From positions 1 to 64,000 of the forward strand of contig JACESF010000003.1 of the NCBI GenBank assembly GCA_013911975.1: DNA of 64,000 nt, read 5' to 3'. Positions within the stretch are counted from its first letter, which is position 1, and the number at the start of each line of letters is the position of its first letter. The notes under the pieces were generated by a model that had not been told where the DNA came from, searched no databases, and saw only the letters and a program-made list of their open reading frames with translations. The position numbers and the translations under genes were made by a program. Shown here piece after piece: positions 35,536 through 45,723 of this stretch. Origin of the DNA: Hyphomicrobiales bacterium. Lineage in GTDB: Bacteria; Pseudomonadota; Alphaproteobacteria; Rhizobiales; Xanthobacteraceae.

Positions 35536-35877
35536 GCGTCTCCACGGCCCAGTGAGCTGTCGAAGACGGTGCTGTCACGGTGCTCAAATTTTGTCGTGCA
35601 TGCCGACGGCCTGTCGCAGATCCGTCAGATGTCTCCGTCGATATCGGAAGGGGTGCTCCGTCGGCTTCCAACGCTGCCCAAGCAGCATGCGCTGGTGTTC
35701 GGGAACTCGGTCAATCTACCGACCACCTTCAAAGTCCGCAGCGCCAACCCGTTGCCCGCAAGTGATGACGCAAAGATCGTCGATCTATGGTCCCACGAAG
35801 CCGGCCGGAAACCCCGGATCGCTTTGGTGACCGCCCCTGCAGCCTTGATCTCGGAAGAGGACGATCCCCTCACATAG
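35523..35877 (+). pseudogene. C-terminal remnant of a HerA-like DNA translocase
   Basis: The plus-strand frame reads RPSELSKTVLSRCSNFVVH, then EGVLRRLPTLPKQHALVFG, NSVNLPTTFKV and ANPLPASDDAKI, the unmistakable end of HerA-family (DUF87) ATPases. The Walker motifs and the first several hundred residues are absent, and the frame has no start of its own, so this is a relic. HerA proteins work with NurA, Sir2 or DUF4297 nucleases in phage defence. It lies 100 bp after qatD, so another defence module once occupied this site. Confidence 0.8.
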
Positions 35878-36257
35878 CGATCGTGTCACATTATGTTTCT
35901 CTTATTCGCCTGTCTCCAGCGATCGCTTCGGCAACCGGTAGTCACGGAGCCCCTCCTCGAAAAACGACTGCTTTTAGAGTTCGTGTGTGAGCGGCTGAAC
36001 GGCGGAAATGGGGCGCAAAGCAGACGTATCTACCAAGCCGCTCGAAGGTCAGCATGGGGTCGCTAAGTGGACCCGCGCGCCATTGCAGCACTGCCACGTC
36101 GCAGCCATTTCGAGACTAAGATATGAGACGCGCAACCGCTTGAATTTGCACGCGCCGCCAAGTGTCTCAAAACTTTTGAATTTTGACGCACACGTGCTTG
36201 GTCTGGCGACCGCGCATTTAGACAAGAAATAAACGGAGTTGATCTGCCCAAAAATTA
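35878..36257. other. Intergenic region between defence island and stress block
   Basis: No gene or clear signal is seen in these 380 bases. Composition falls toward AT from about 36170 to 36260. It separates the HerA relic from the convergent hydrolase gene and is a plausible junction of acquired segments. Confidence 0.4.
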
Positions 36258-36869
36258 TTACGAGCGCCACTGGGTTAAAATTTCGTCTGTCGTCGCTATC
36301 TCGATCTGTTCGCTGAAGCGGGTAGAGTAAAGCTCCATAAGCGCATCGTGCGTTTCATCGGATGAGCTACACAGTGCATCGGTGGCGAGGACTACTCGAA
36401 ACCCCCGATCGATTGCGCCCAGAGCTGTGGCTAGGACGCAGACATCCGTCTCACCGCCGGTGATAACGACTGCATCGATATTTGCGAGCGCGAGCATTTC
36501 GTCGAGCTGCGGTTCCATCCAGGGTGAGTACACATGCTTATCCAGTGTAACAGCCGGCGGGGTGAACCGCTCGAGCGCAGGCACCAGCCGGACCGCATCT
36601 CGCCCGATCTCGTCCAGCGTAGTAGAGGCCCAGCGGCGATAGTAGCGCGCCCAGCTTCCGCGGCCTTCACCCGCCCGCGCAGCGGGGACGAAGCGGGTGA
36701 AAATCGTGCGGTGCGCATGCCGGGCACATATTGCTTCGACTGCGGGTACCACCCTCTCGAGCCAAGGGACCGCCCAGGGATAGCCCGGCCCAAACAATCG
36801 CTGCATGTCGACGCATATGTGCAGGCAATGCTGGCCAAGCGGTCCGTGGACGATTCCCCGAGCGCCCAT
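36258..36869 (-). CDS. Isochorismatase-family cysteine hydrolase
   Basis: A 203-residue hydrolase with catalytic Asp in ICVDMQRLFGPG, Lys in TLDKHVYSPW and nucleophile Cys in GGETDVCVLATALGAID, the full triad of the nicotinamidase/biuret-hydrolase group. Unlike the protein at 8640, the Cys is present. ATG at 36869 has GGAG upstream and lies 11 bp after the catalase stop, so both genes are cotranscribed. The substrate is unknown; the pairing with catalase recurs in rhizobial stress loci, to my recollection. Confidence 0.88.
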   Translation of the reverse strand: MGARGIVHGPLGQHCLHICVDMQRLFGPGYPWAVPWLERVVPAVEAICARHAHRTIFTRFVPAARAGEGRGSWARYYRRWASTTLDEIGRDAVRLVPALERFTPPAVTLDKHVYSPWMEPQLDEMLALANIDAVVITGGETDVCVLATALGAIDRGFRVVLATDALCSSSDETHDALMELYSTRFSEQIEIATTDEILTQWRS

Positions 36870-36880
36870 TCCCTTGCTCC

Positions 36881-39001
<2,121 letters not shown>

Positions 39002-39137
39002 CGAGGTGCTCCCTAGACGATCCCTGTATTTCAGAAACGGGGGTCCACAGCGCCCCTTATCGGCCTCATCGAATGGCCGGCCTGCAGCCCGGCGCGCCAA
39101 GGCGGTGAAGATCTGCCGAAAGCGACGGTCGTGGGTG

Positions 39138-39162
39138 GGAACCGCAGATTGCACTGCACGTT
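39138..39162 (+). promoter_or_regulatory. EcfG-type promoter GGAAC-N16-CGTT
   Basis: GGAAC at 39138-39142 and CGTT at 39159-39162 are 16 bases apart, matching the consensus. It points toward the DUF892 gene, leaving a leader of about 170 bases, which is rather long. Confidence 0.55.
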
Positions 39163-39218
39163 ACCTTTGAACCTGATCCCCTTTCGTGCCGCCCGTGCGT
39201 CAAATGAATGCGCGGAGG

Positions 39219-39244
39219 AACACCGGGGCGTTTGGATCGGTTCC
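39219..39244 (-). promoter_or_regulatory. EcfG-type promoter GGAAC-N17-TGTT
   Basis: Read on the minus strand, GGAAC (39244-39240) and TGTT (39222-39219) are 17 bases apart. It would give the katE message a leader of about 210 bases. Confidence 0.45.
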
Positions 39245-39338
39245 AAGGTCGGATCTGAAAAGAGGGCTCGCCGGTGGGGTTATCTCGAGCGGAAGTAGTC
39301 CGCCGGCCAAATAACTATCTTGTTCCGCGGAGGACGAC

Positions 39339-39833
39339 ATGCCCGAGAAGAATCTCGAATCCCTGTTCCTTGATACGCTCAAGGACATCTATTACGCCGA
39401 GCGCAAAATACTGAAGGCACTGCCCAAAATGGCGCGAGGGGCACAGTCAGCGGAGTTGAAGGCTGCGTTCGAGAAGCACCGCGACGAAACCGAAGTGCAC
39501 GTTGAACGGTTGCAATCCGTGTTCGACACTCTGGGCAAACGCGCACAAGGCAAGACCTGTCCGGCGATTGAGGGCATCCTCGAAGAGGGTGAGGAGATCC
39601 TCGACGAATACAAGGGCACGCCCGCGCTCGATGCCGGTTTGGTATCGGCCGCGCAGGCGGTCGAGCACTATGAAATCACGCGCTACGGCACCCTCAAGCG
39701 CTGGGCCGAAGAACTCGGCCTGAAGGATGCGGCCACGCTGCTTTCCGCGACGCTTACCGAGGAAACGAACACCGACGATGCGTTGACAGCCCTCGCGGAC
39801 ATGGTCGCCAACCAGAAGGCTAAAGCGGCGTGA
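39339..39833 (+). CDS. DUF892 (YciF-like) ferritin-like stress protein
   Basis: A 164-residue helical protein. It opens LESLFLDTLKDIYYAERKILKALPKM, with ferritin-like Asp/Glu residues, then has FEKHRDETEVHVERLQ and AVEHYEITRYGTLKRWAEELG, giving the paired E-x-x-H motifs of the di-iron four-helix bundle. Members are induced by osmotic and oxidative stress. ATG follows GGAGGACGAC. A decayed copy of the same family lies at 49218. The gene is followed by a perfect hairpin. Confidence 0.92.
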   Translation: MPEKNLESLFLDTLKDIYYAERKILKALPKMARGAQSAELKAAFEKHRDETEVHVERLQSVFDTLGKRAQGKTCPAIEGILEEGEEILDEYKGTPALDAGLVSAAQAVEHYEITRYGTLKRWAEELGLKDAATLLSATLTEETNTDDALTALADMVANQKAKAA

Positions 39834-39835
39834 AC

Positions 39836-39870
39836 GCTTGCGGCGGGAGTTCCACACTCCCGCCGCAAGC
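39836..39870. terminator. Perfect 15-bp hairpin after DUF892 gene
   Basis: GCTTGCGGCGGGAGT and its exact reverse complement (39836-39850 and 39856-39870) enclose a 5-base loop, starting 2 bp after the stop codon. No T run follows. It may attenuate transcription or stabilise the 3' end before the DUF2934 gene 18 bp downstream. Confidence 0.65.
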
Positions 39871-39888
39871 ATCCAATGGGAGAAGCGA

Positions 39889-40140
39889 ATGGCCAAGACG
39901 ACGGACGCAGATCTCGACGAAGCACTGAAGGATTCATTTCCAGCGAGCGATCCTCCTGCCGCCACAAATCCCAGCAGGTTCACGGGTCCGGAAGTTACGA
40001 AGGAAAGCGATACGGCGGCGGCGGTGGATGCCCGCATCCGCCGAAAAGCCTATGAGCTTTGGCAAGAGGAAGGCCGACCGGACGGGCGCGCGGAGGAGCA
40101 CTGGAAATTGGCATCCGATATCGTGGCTTCGGAGCCATAA
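39889..40140 (+). CDS. DUF2934 domain protein
   Basis: An 83-residue protein starting at ATG 39889 after GGGAGAAGCGA. The first part, LDEALKDSFPASDPPA, is a common stress-protein motif, and the end, RIRRKAYELWQEEGRPDGRAEEHW, is the DUF2934 signature. The function is unknown; it is usually near catalase, DUF892 and KGG genes. It probably shares the DUF892 transcript. Confidence 0.85.
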   Translation: MAKTTDADLDEALKDSFPASDPPAATNPSRFTGPEVTKESDTAAAVDARIRRKAYELWQEEGRPDGRAEEHWKLASDIVASEP

Positions 40141-40204
40141 GCCCGAGCCGTGCCCCTTTAGGGCACAGTTCAGTGCGAGAAGGGACAGCGCCTTCTGCGC
40201 CTCC

Positions 40205-40996
40205 TCAGGACCGGCCGGAGCCCGGTTCCGCCATCTTGCGGTGCATCTCCGCCAGGGTGCCGGCAGGCGTGATGTTGGCCATGGCGGACTGGAGCTTGTT
40301 CTTCCAGCCCGCGACCACGTCGCCTTCGCCCTTCATCATGGCGTCGAAGCCGGTCCTGGCAACCATGGCGGGGTCGTCCTTCTTCTGCTGGCCTACCTGC
40401 GTGTCCATCAAGTCCGCGCGTTCGAAGAACTCGGTCTCGGTCGGGCCGGGCATGAGGCAGGTGACGGAGATGCCGGTGTCTTTCAGCTCGTTGCGCAGTG
40501 CCCAGGAGAAGGAATCGATGAAAGCCTTGGTGCCGTTGTAGACCGCCTGGAAGGTGCCCGGCATGAAACCGGCGATGGATCCGGTGATCAGGATGCGGCC
40601 CTCACCCAGGCTGCGCATGTCGTTCCCGATCTTGTGGATCAGGTAGATGGTGCCAGTGACATTGGTATCGACCACGTGGCGGGCATCGTCGAAATCCTGG
40701 TCGAGAAAGCCTTTGCCGAGGCCGTGGCCAGCATTGGCGAGCAGGGCACCCACGGGACGACCAGTGCCTCGCACAACCTCATAGAGGTGGTCGACGCCTT
40801 CAATCGTCGACAGATCAGCCTGGACCGTTTCCACCCCCGCGCCCATGGGACGAAGAACCTCGGCGGCATCAGTGATGGCCGGGTCGTCAGCAGCGATGAC
40901 GAGATCGAAGCCATTCTGCGCGCACAGAACGGCCAGTTCATAGCCGATTCCGGAGGAAGCTCCGGTGACGACGGCAAGCTGGCGGGAATGGGCCAT
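40205..40996 (-). CDS. SDR-family oxidoreductase
   Basis: A 263-residue classical SDR with TGASSGIG at residues 11-18, LLANAGHG, catalytic Ser in LITGSIAGFM and YNGTK as Tyr-x3-Lys. It lies 12 bp after the zinc alcohol dehydrogenase gene on the same strand and is probably cotranscribed with it. It is convergent with the DUF2934 gene. The substrate is unknown. Confidence 0.9.
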   Translation of the reverse strand: MAHSRQLAVVTGASSGIGYELAVLCAQNGFDLVIAADDPAITDAAEVLRPMGAGVETVQADLSTIEGVDHLYEVVRGTGRPVGALLANAGHGLGKGFLDQDFDDARHVVDTNVTGTIYLIHKIGNDMRSLGEGRILITGSIAGFMPGTFQAVYNGTKAFIDSFSWALRNELKDTGISVTCLMPGPTETEFFERADLMDTQVGQQKKDDPAMVARTGFDAMMKGEGDVVAGWKNKLQSAMANITPAGTLAEMHRKMAEPGSGRS

Positions 40997-41008
40997 GGCG
41001 TGTCTCCC

Positions 41009-42178
41009 TCAAGGCTTCAGGACGACCTTGATGCAGCCGTCCTCCTTATCGCGGAACGTCTTGTAGAGGTCCGGCCCTTCCTCAAGGGTGGCGCGATGGG
41101 TGATGACAAAGGAAGGGTCAATCTCCCCCTTCGCGATGCGCTCCATGAGGATGGGTAGATAGTGTTGGACCGGAGTTTGGGCCATGCGGAAGGTCAGGCC
41201 GCGATTGATGGCAGAACCCATGGGGATCTTGTCCACGAACCCGCCATAGACCCCGACGATGGAAACGGTACCGAAGTTGCGACAGCATTGAATCGCTTGG
41301 CGCAGAACGTGCGGCCGGTCCGTACCCATGAAAGTGGCGGTCTTAATTCGGTCGATCAGGGCATAGGTGGAGGAAAGCGGCTCAGCCTCCGTCCCCACCG
41401 CGTCGATGCAGGCATCCGCTCCGCGCCCTTGGGTAAGATCGCGAATTCGGTCGTAGATGTCCTCTTCCATGAAATCGAGCGTCAGGGCGCCCGCGGCCTG
41501 CGCCAAAGCGAGGCGCTCGGGCACGGTATCGATGGCGATGACGCGCTCGGCGCCGAGCAGAAAGGCGCTGCGGATCGCCATCTGGCCGATGGGCCCGCAG
41601 CCCCAGATGGCAATGGTATCGCCCGGCTGGATGTTGCAGAAGTCCGCGGCCATGTAGCCGGTGGGGAAGATATCAGAGAGGAATAGCACCTGCTCGTCCG
41701 ACAGACCGTCCGGCACCTTGATCGGGCCGACGTCGGCGTAAGGGATCCGCAGATATTCCGCTTGCCCGCCCGCGTAGCCACCAAGGGTGTGGGAATAGCC
41801 GAACAGTCCGGCGGGCGAATAGCCCCACATCTTTTCCGCCACCGCCTTGTTGGGGTTGGACCGCTCGCACCCAGAGAAGAAGCCGCGTTTGCAGAAGAAG
41901 CATTCGCCGCAAGCAATGGTGAATGGGACTACCACCCTGTCACCCACCTTCAGATTGGTGGTTTCGCGTCCGACCTCCACCACCTCTCCCATAGTTTCGT
42001 GCCCCAGCACGTCGCCATGCTCCATCCCTGGAATGATGCCGCCATATATGTGAAGGTCCGAGCCGCAAATGGCGCAGGCGGTGACCTTGATGATGGCGTC
42101 GCGCCCGTCCTCAATGCGCGGATCGGGCACGCTTTCGCAGCGGATATCGCCCTTTCCATGCCAAGTGAGTGCTTTCAT
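41009..42178 (-). CDS. Zinc-dependent alcohol dehydrogenase (glutathione-independent formaldehyde-DH-like)
   Basis: A 389-residue MDR enzyme. Catalytic zinc ligands are Cys38 in ICGSDLH and His60-Glu61 in GHETMGE; the structural zinc lobe is [16 protein letters not shown]. The cofactor motif is [11 protein letters not shown]. The insertion [22 protein letters not shown] is typical of the formaldehyde-dismutase-like subgroup. An EcfG-type promoter lies 45-69 bases upstream. It is a common member of alphaproteobacterial stress islands. Confidence 0.92.
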   Translation of the reverse strand: MKALTWHGKGDIRCESVPDPRIEDGRDAIIKVTACAICGSDLHIYGGIIPGMEHGDVLGHETMGEVVEVGRETTNLKVGDRVVVPFTIACGECFFCKRGFFSGCERSNPNKAVAEKMWGYSPAGLFGYSHTLGGYAGGQAEYLRIPYADVGPIKVPDGLSDEQVLFLSDIFPTGYMAADFCNIQPGDTIAIWGCGPIGQMAIRSAFLLGAERVIAIDTVPERLALAQAAGALTLDFMEEDIYDRIRDLTQGRGADACIDAVGTEAEPLSSTYALIDRIKTATFMGTDRPHVLRQAIQCCRNFGTVSIVGVYGGFVDKIPMGSAINRGLTFRMAQTPVQHYLPILMERIAKGEIDPSFVITHRATLEEGPDLYKTFRDKEDGCIKVVLKP

Positions 42179-42222
42179 CAGTCGTCTCCAAGCAATGTGA
42201 GGATGGGCTTTCTACCGGCGTG

Positions 42223-42247
42223 AACAGATCCCGGCGCGGCTTGTTCC
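42223..42247 (-). promoter_or_regulatory. EcfG-type promoter GGAAC-N16-TGTT
   Basis: On the minus strand GGAAC (42247-42243) and TGTT (42226-42223) are 16 bases apart, giving a short leader to the zinc alcohol dehydrogenase start at 42178. A GTGACGTCAC palindrome lies further upstream near 42294-42303. Confidence 0.6.
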
Positions 42248-42423
42248 CGGAATGGAGATCGCTTTGATCGGGTTCCGAAGCTCCTAGGGGGACGTGACGT
42301 CACTGTAATTCATCGCGAGCCGCCATGACCCACACCGCTATCCGAGCTTTCCCGCAGGCGTGCACGGAACAACTTTGGCTGGGCTTAAAGCGACCGGACA
42401 CACACAATAGATATCAACGTTGC

Positions 42424-42522
42424 TTACTTGTCGGACCGAGGCAATTGAAAGATCATGGCCGTCACTGCGACGACACACACGGCCGCGGCGCCAAAGACAA
42501 TAAAATATAAGAGCGTTTCCAT
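42424..42522 (-). CDS. Small 32-residue membrane protein
   Basis: The frame starts at ATG 42522 with GGAG 11 bases upstream and encodes METLLYFIVFGAAAVCVVAV followed by a short tail ending PRSDK. Residues 4-26 form one membrane span with a positively charged cytoplasmic-like end. Such short single-span proteins are common in stress loci but rarely annotated. I cannot name a family. Confidence 0.55.
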   Translation of the reverse strand: METLLYFIVFGAAAVCVVAVTAMIFQLPRSDK

Positions 42523-42672
42523 GATCTTGGCGCTCCGTTTGGCGCATGGTCGATGCTCGTCAAATCTGATATGCGCGAACATTTTGCGAGGTGGCTCTCA
42601 ATAACTTGGTGAGCGCGGAACTGTGGGATTTGCACAACTTAAAAGAATGGGCGACGTCATCGCCACCTGGGA

Positions 42673-42853
42673 TTAACGGTTCGCTTGCTGGCCAGTAGCG
42701 TTCAACTCGTGATAGGTGCGAGTAATTTGCTGGCGCATATCGCCACCGCTCTGGGACTGCTGCGACTGACCGCCTTTCCGGCCGGCCTCGGCCGCCCTGA
42801 TCACGATCGTTCGAAAAATTTCCGGAGCCGCCGCGCTGTTCTTCGCTGAGCAT
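42673..42853 (-). pseudogene. KGG/YciG-like stress-induced protein gene with one-base frameshift
   Basis: From ATG 42853 (AGAGGAACGTTCC upstream) the protein begins MLSEEQRGGSGNFSNDRDQ. The next bases, CAGGGCGGCC, contain one G too many; removing it restores AAEAGRKGGQSQQSQSGGDM and then RQQITRTYHELNATGQQANR before a stop at 42673. This is the KGG-repeat family with the usual GNFxxDRxxAxEAGRKGG core. As written the frame continues out of register to 42560. It is either a real null allele or a sequencing error in a G-rich run. Confidence 0.75.
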
Positions 42854-43257
42854 GGAACGTTCCTCTTTAGCCCCCCCCCCGGATGAGAACCTTCGCCGGA
42901 AATTATCGTTTCAATCTATCAAATATTCCAAAAATTCCTTGACATCAATTTTGATTCAATAAATTCATGAAATATATCACGTTTTAATTTTATTAGATTT
43001 TGCATTTGGTGCCGTGGTGGGCGTATGTGCGAATGTTGCAGGCAATAGCGAGCCCACGGCTTCCGAAATGGCCGACCTCGGTTGGCTCAGGTCCCTACCT
43101 GTCGCTGCCGATGCTTGGGAGAACTTTATTACGCGTATTGTGGCAAGCAGTCGGCCGGTGACGAGTCGCCCGTCAGCGGGACAAGGTTGTTCCCTCGAAG
43201 GAACAAAAGGTGTGCGCAGGGCTTCGGTAGAGAAAGCTTCCAGGCGAGGGAGAAACC
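42854..43257. other. AT-rich divergent region with C10 tract
   Basis: Ten C in a row lie at 42871-42880, 18 bp upstream of the KGG gene start (G10 on its coding strand). From 42890 to 43010 the DNA is strongly AT-rich and contains TTGACA at 42939-42944 and the palindrome ATCAATTTTGAT. GTTCC-CTCGAA-GGAAC, an inverted repeat, lies at about 43189-43204 ahead of the glycosyltransferase. No gene is supported. Confidence 0.5.
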
Positions 43258-44478
43258 GTGTCGGTATGGCCAAAGGCGGTTCAATGGAGCCGAAATGGCG
43301 CCATCGGACTGGATCATCTCAGTTCGCCCGCTGACCTTCGGTTCGCTCTCAAATGCGAGCCGGCGCCAAAAGCGATCGTCGCTATTCCTGCGCGCAACGA
43401 AGCCACGCGGCTTTCGCAATGTCTCTCTGCACTTTTGCATCAAAGATCAGAACAAGGACAGTATCTGTACAGGAGCGACGTGGGATTTGTCATCGTCTGC
43501 AACAATTGCACTGATCGCTCTGCGACTCTTGCGATCGAAATGCTGCAAGGAAGTGGCTCGCCCTTCATCGTCCTCGATACACAGCTGCCGCCTGCCCACG
43601 CTAATGCAGGCAATGCCCGACGCATGGCCATGAATGTCGCGGCCGGGTGGATGGAGCGGTATAGCCTCCGGGACGGCGCGCTGCTGACGACCGATGCCGA
43701 TAGCCGCGTGCCCCCGGATTGGGTGGCCCGCAATCTCGCCGCATTGCGCACATGCCCGGCCGTCGCGGGACGCTTCGTCCTGGATGGCGGGGAGGATGCC
43801 TTGTCCGCACAAATGCGCGCGCGGATCGAGTTGGAGCAGCGCTATGAAGACCAGTTGCTGCGCCTTGCCGCTCGGCTCGATCCCCGCGCGCATGACCCCT
43901 GGCCGAACCATCGGGTGGCGTCAGGCACCAGCTATGGCGTGACGCTGGGCGCCTATCGCACTATCGGCGGGCTTCCGGTGACGTCCTGCGGCGAGGATCG
44001 CGCCTTGGAACGGGCCTTGGAGGAGAGGGACATCCCGATCCGCCACGATCCTGCGATCGTCGTCGCCACCTCTGCCCGGCTGGAGGGACGGGCGCACGGC
44101 GGGTGCGCGGATGCGTTGCGTCTGCGAAGCGAGGTTCACGACATCGCCGGCGATGCCGCTCTCGAACCGGTCCTCCTCGCGGCGCGCCGGTTCGCGTGGC
44201 GCGGGCGCCTGCGTCGGCTCCATGCGTCCGGCCGTCAATCCTCGACCTGGCTCGCCGCACTTCACCTGCCGGCCCGCGCCCGGGAATGGATGGACGAGGC
44301 ATTTTTCGGACGGGTGTGGGCCCATGTGGAGGCCGCCAGCCCCCGCCTCACGCCGCGGGCGCTCCGCCCGGCTGAACTCTCTGCCCAGATCAAGGTCGCG
44401 GATGGCATCCTGGCGTGCCGGCCGTGTCCAACTGGAGCAGATCCAACGGATAATCGGGCGTCCTGCCTTGCCGGATGA
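43258..44478 (+). CDS. GT2-family glycosyltransferase
   Basis: A 406-residue protein. The nucleotide-binding start is AIVAIPARNEATRLSQCLSAL, the DxD motif is DAD at 146-148 in LLTTDADSRVPPDW, and the acceptor-side acidic motif is SCGEDRALERAL. It has no evident membrane span, unlike NodC or cellulose synthase. It starts with GTG at 43258 after GGGAG. Its 3' end overlaps the convergent methyltransferase by 89 bp. Together with that operon it forms a conserved-looking set for making a modified glycan or glycolipid; the product is unknown. Confidence 0.87.
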   Translation: MSVWPKAVQWSRNGAIGLDHLSSPADLRFALKCEPAPKAIVAIPARNEATRLSQCLSALLHQRSEQGQYLYRSDVGFVIVCNNCTDRSATLAIEMLQGSGSPFIVLDTQLPPAHANAGNARRMAMNVAAGWMERYSLRDGALLTTDADSRVPPDWVARNLAALRTCPAVAGRFVLDGGEDALSAQMRARIELEQRYEDQLLRLAARLDPRAHDPWPNHRVASGTSYGVTLGAYRTIGGLPVTSCGEDRALERALEERDIPIRHDPAIVVATSARLEGRAHGGCADALRLRSEVHDIAGDAALEPVLLAARRFAWRGRLRRLHASGRQSSTWLAALHLPARAREWMDEAFFGRVWAHVEAASPRLTPRALRPAELSAQIKVADGILACRPCPTGADPTDNRASCLAG

Positions 44479-44998
44479 CACGCACTGTCCGGCCGAGGTG
44501 CGAGATGAGCAGGTCCGAGGCTTCGTCCCCACTCAGCGGGTAGTCGGTTTCTCGGATCCAATGGACCATGAGGATATGCCCACCCGCCCGGAGCGATCCG
44601 AGGATTCGATCGGCAAGCCGAGCCACATCAGGCCGGTCGAGATAATAGACCACCTCCGAGAGCAGGATCAGGTCGAAGTCGCCTTCCGGCCACTCGCCAG
44701 GGACGTGGTTTTGCCGGAGGCTGACACCCGCCAGGTGCGCGCACCGCCGGCGGGCCTGCGCCAGCGCGCGCTGCGCCGGATCGACGCCCACCAGTTCGTC
44801 GCAGCGCGAGGCGAGACGTTCGGTCAGGACGCCGATGGAGCACCCCACTTCGAGCACACGCCGATAGCGCGGCGCCGGAAGGGCATCGAGGGTCGCGCGA
44901 TACTTGGCGTCCTCGTAGGGGCTGACTTCGAAACGCCAGGGGTCCGGATCACGCGCATAGATGGCATCGAAATAGTGGGACGTCAGCGATCCGCTCAT
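44390..44998 (-). CDS. NodS-like SAM-dependent methyltransferase
   Basis: A 202-residue class I methyltransferase. YFDAIYARDPDPWRFEVSPYE at the start and VLEVGCSIGVLTERLA as motif I, followed by LVGVDPAQRALAQAR and FDLILLSEVVYYL, resemble the NodS N-methyltransferase family of Nod-factor synthesis. The ATG at 44998 overlaps the PIG-L stop as ATGA. It probably methylates a sugar-amine or related intermediate exposed by the deacetylase; this is inference. Confidence 0.85.
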   Translation of the reverse strand: MSGSLTSHYFDAIYARDPDPWRFEVSPYEDAKYRATLDALPAPRYRRVLEVGCSIGVLTERLASRCDELVGVDPAQRALAQARRRCAHLAGVSLRQNHVPGEWPEGDFDLILLSEVVYYLDRPDVARLADRILGSLRAGGHILMVHWIRETDYPLSGDEASDLLISHLGRTVRVIRQGRTPDYPLDLLQLDTAGTPGCHPRP

Positions 44999-45723
44999 TC
45001 CGAAATCTCCAGGAAGGTCTCGGTGTCCCGATCGAACCAAGACAGATGCTCTTTCGTCAGCCGGAAGCCATCGGGATCGTCGGCAATGAGGTCCGTGATC
45101 TGCGAGCGATGTGCCGCGATGGCCCGTCGCTTCGGCCCCCGCGCGGACGCGATATCCAACCGAAAGCCGTCGCGCGGACGTACCGCGATCGGGCTGTCCG
45201 GCGGCAGAGCCAAGGACCAGATGGGATAGGCGAAGAGGCGACCACCAGTCCGCTCGCGCGCGGACCGCGCCAGAGCGAAACACGCCTTGTGGTCGCAATG
45301 GGGATCCTCGTACCACGTAACGGCGATAACGTTGCTCCCGCTTCGGGAAATGATCTCAGCGATTTGCCCGACCACGGGCCCGTGATGCGGCACCTCACGG
45401 TCCATCTGGCGAAGGAAATGCAAGTCTCTGGCGGCCACGCCCAATTCGGAGGCTGCCCTGCGTGCTTCATCCTCGCGGACATCGCGCAGCCGGTGCGGGG
45501 GATAGGTCGCGGAGTTTGGATGGGATCCCGTACCGTCGCTCACGACGATGATTTTGACGGGGATGCCTTTATCCCGCGCCAGACGAATAAGCCCCCCGCA
45601 ACCGAGACTCTCATCGTCTGGATGGGGCGCGATGACGGTGATTGCGGAGGCACCGATCTTCTCGATGGTCCACAAGGGAAGGCGCTCCATGGCGGCGAAC
45701 GCCTCTGCGGCGCTGACTGTCAT
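44995..45723 (-). CDS. PIG-L family (LmbE-like) deacetylase
   Basis: A 242-residue zinc hydrolase with the HPDD motif at 34-37 in VIAPHPDDESLGCGGLI and the third ligand in DPHCDHKA. PIG-L proteins remove N-acetyl groups from GlcNAc-containing compounds such as GlcNAc-PI, GlcNAc-malate and mycothiol precursors. The ATG at 45723 overlaps the stop of the acyl-CoA-dehydrogenase-like gene as ATGA. The set ACAD, deacetylase and methyltransferase is tightly coupled. Confidence 0.9.
   Translation of the reverse strand: MTVSAAEAFAAMERLPLWTIEKIGASAITVIAPHPDDESLGCGGLIRLARDKGIPVKIIVVSDGTGSHPNSATYPPHRLRDVREDEARRAASELGVAARDLHFLRQMDREVPHHGPVVGQIAEIISRSGSNVIAVTWYEDPHCDHKACFALARSARERTGGRLFAYPIWSLALPPDSPIAVRPRDGFRLDIASARGPKRRAIAAHRSQITDLIADDPDGFRLTKEHLSWFDRDTETFLEISE

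Larger units (their letters stand above)
39002..39338. other. Divergent promoter region katE / DUF892 gene
   Basis: This 337-bp gap between divergent stress genes contains no gene. It holds EcfG-type promoters on both strands (39138-39162 plus; 39219-39244 minus), listed separately. Confidence 0.6.

Noticed and set aside
39211..39232. GGAAC followed by CGTT 7 bases later on the plus strand
   Set aside because: The spacing is far too short for an EcfG promoter; only 16-17-base spacings were accepted.
42560..42672. Continuation of the KGG gene frame to a 97-residue protein
   Set aside because: The residues after the DRDQ point are off-frame; the conserved family sequence lies in the neighbouring frame and stops at 42673.
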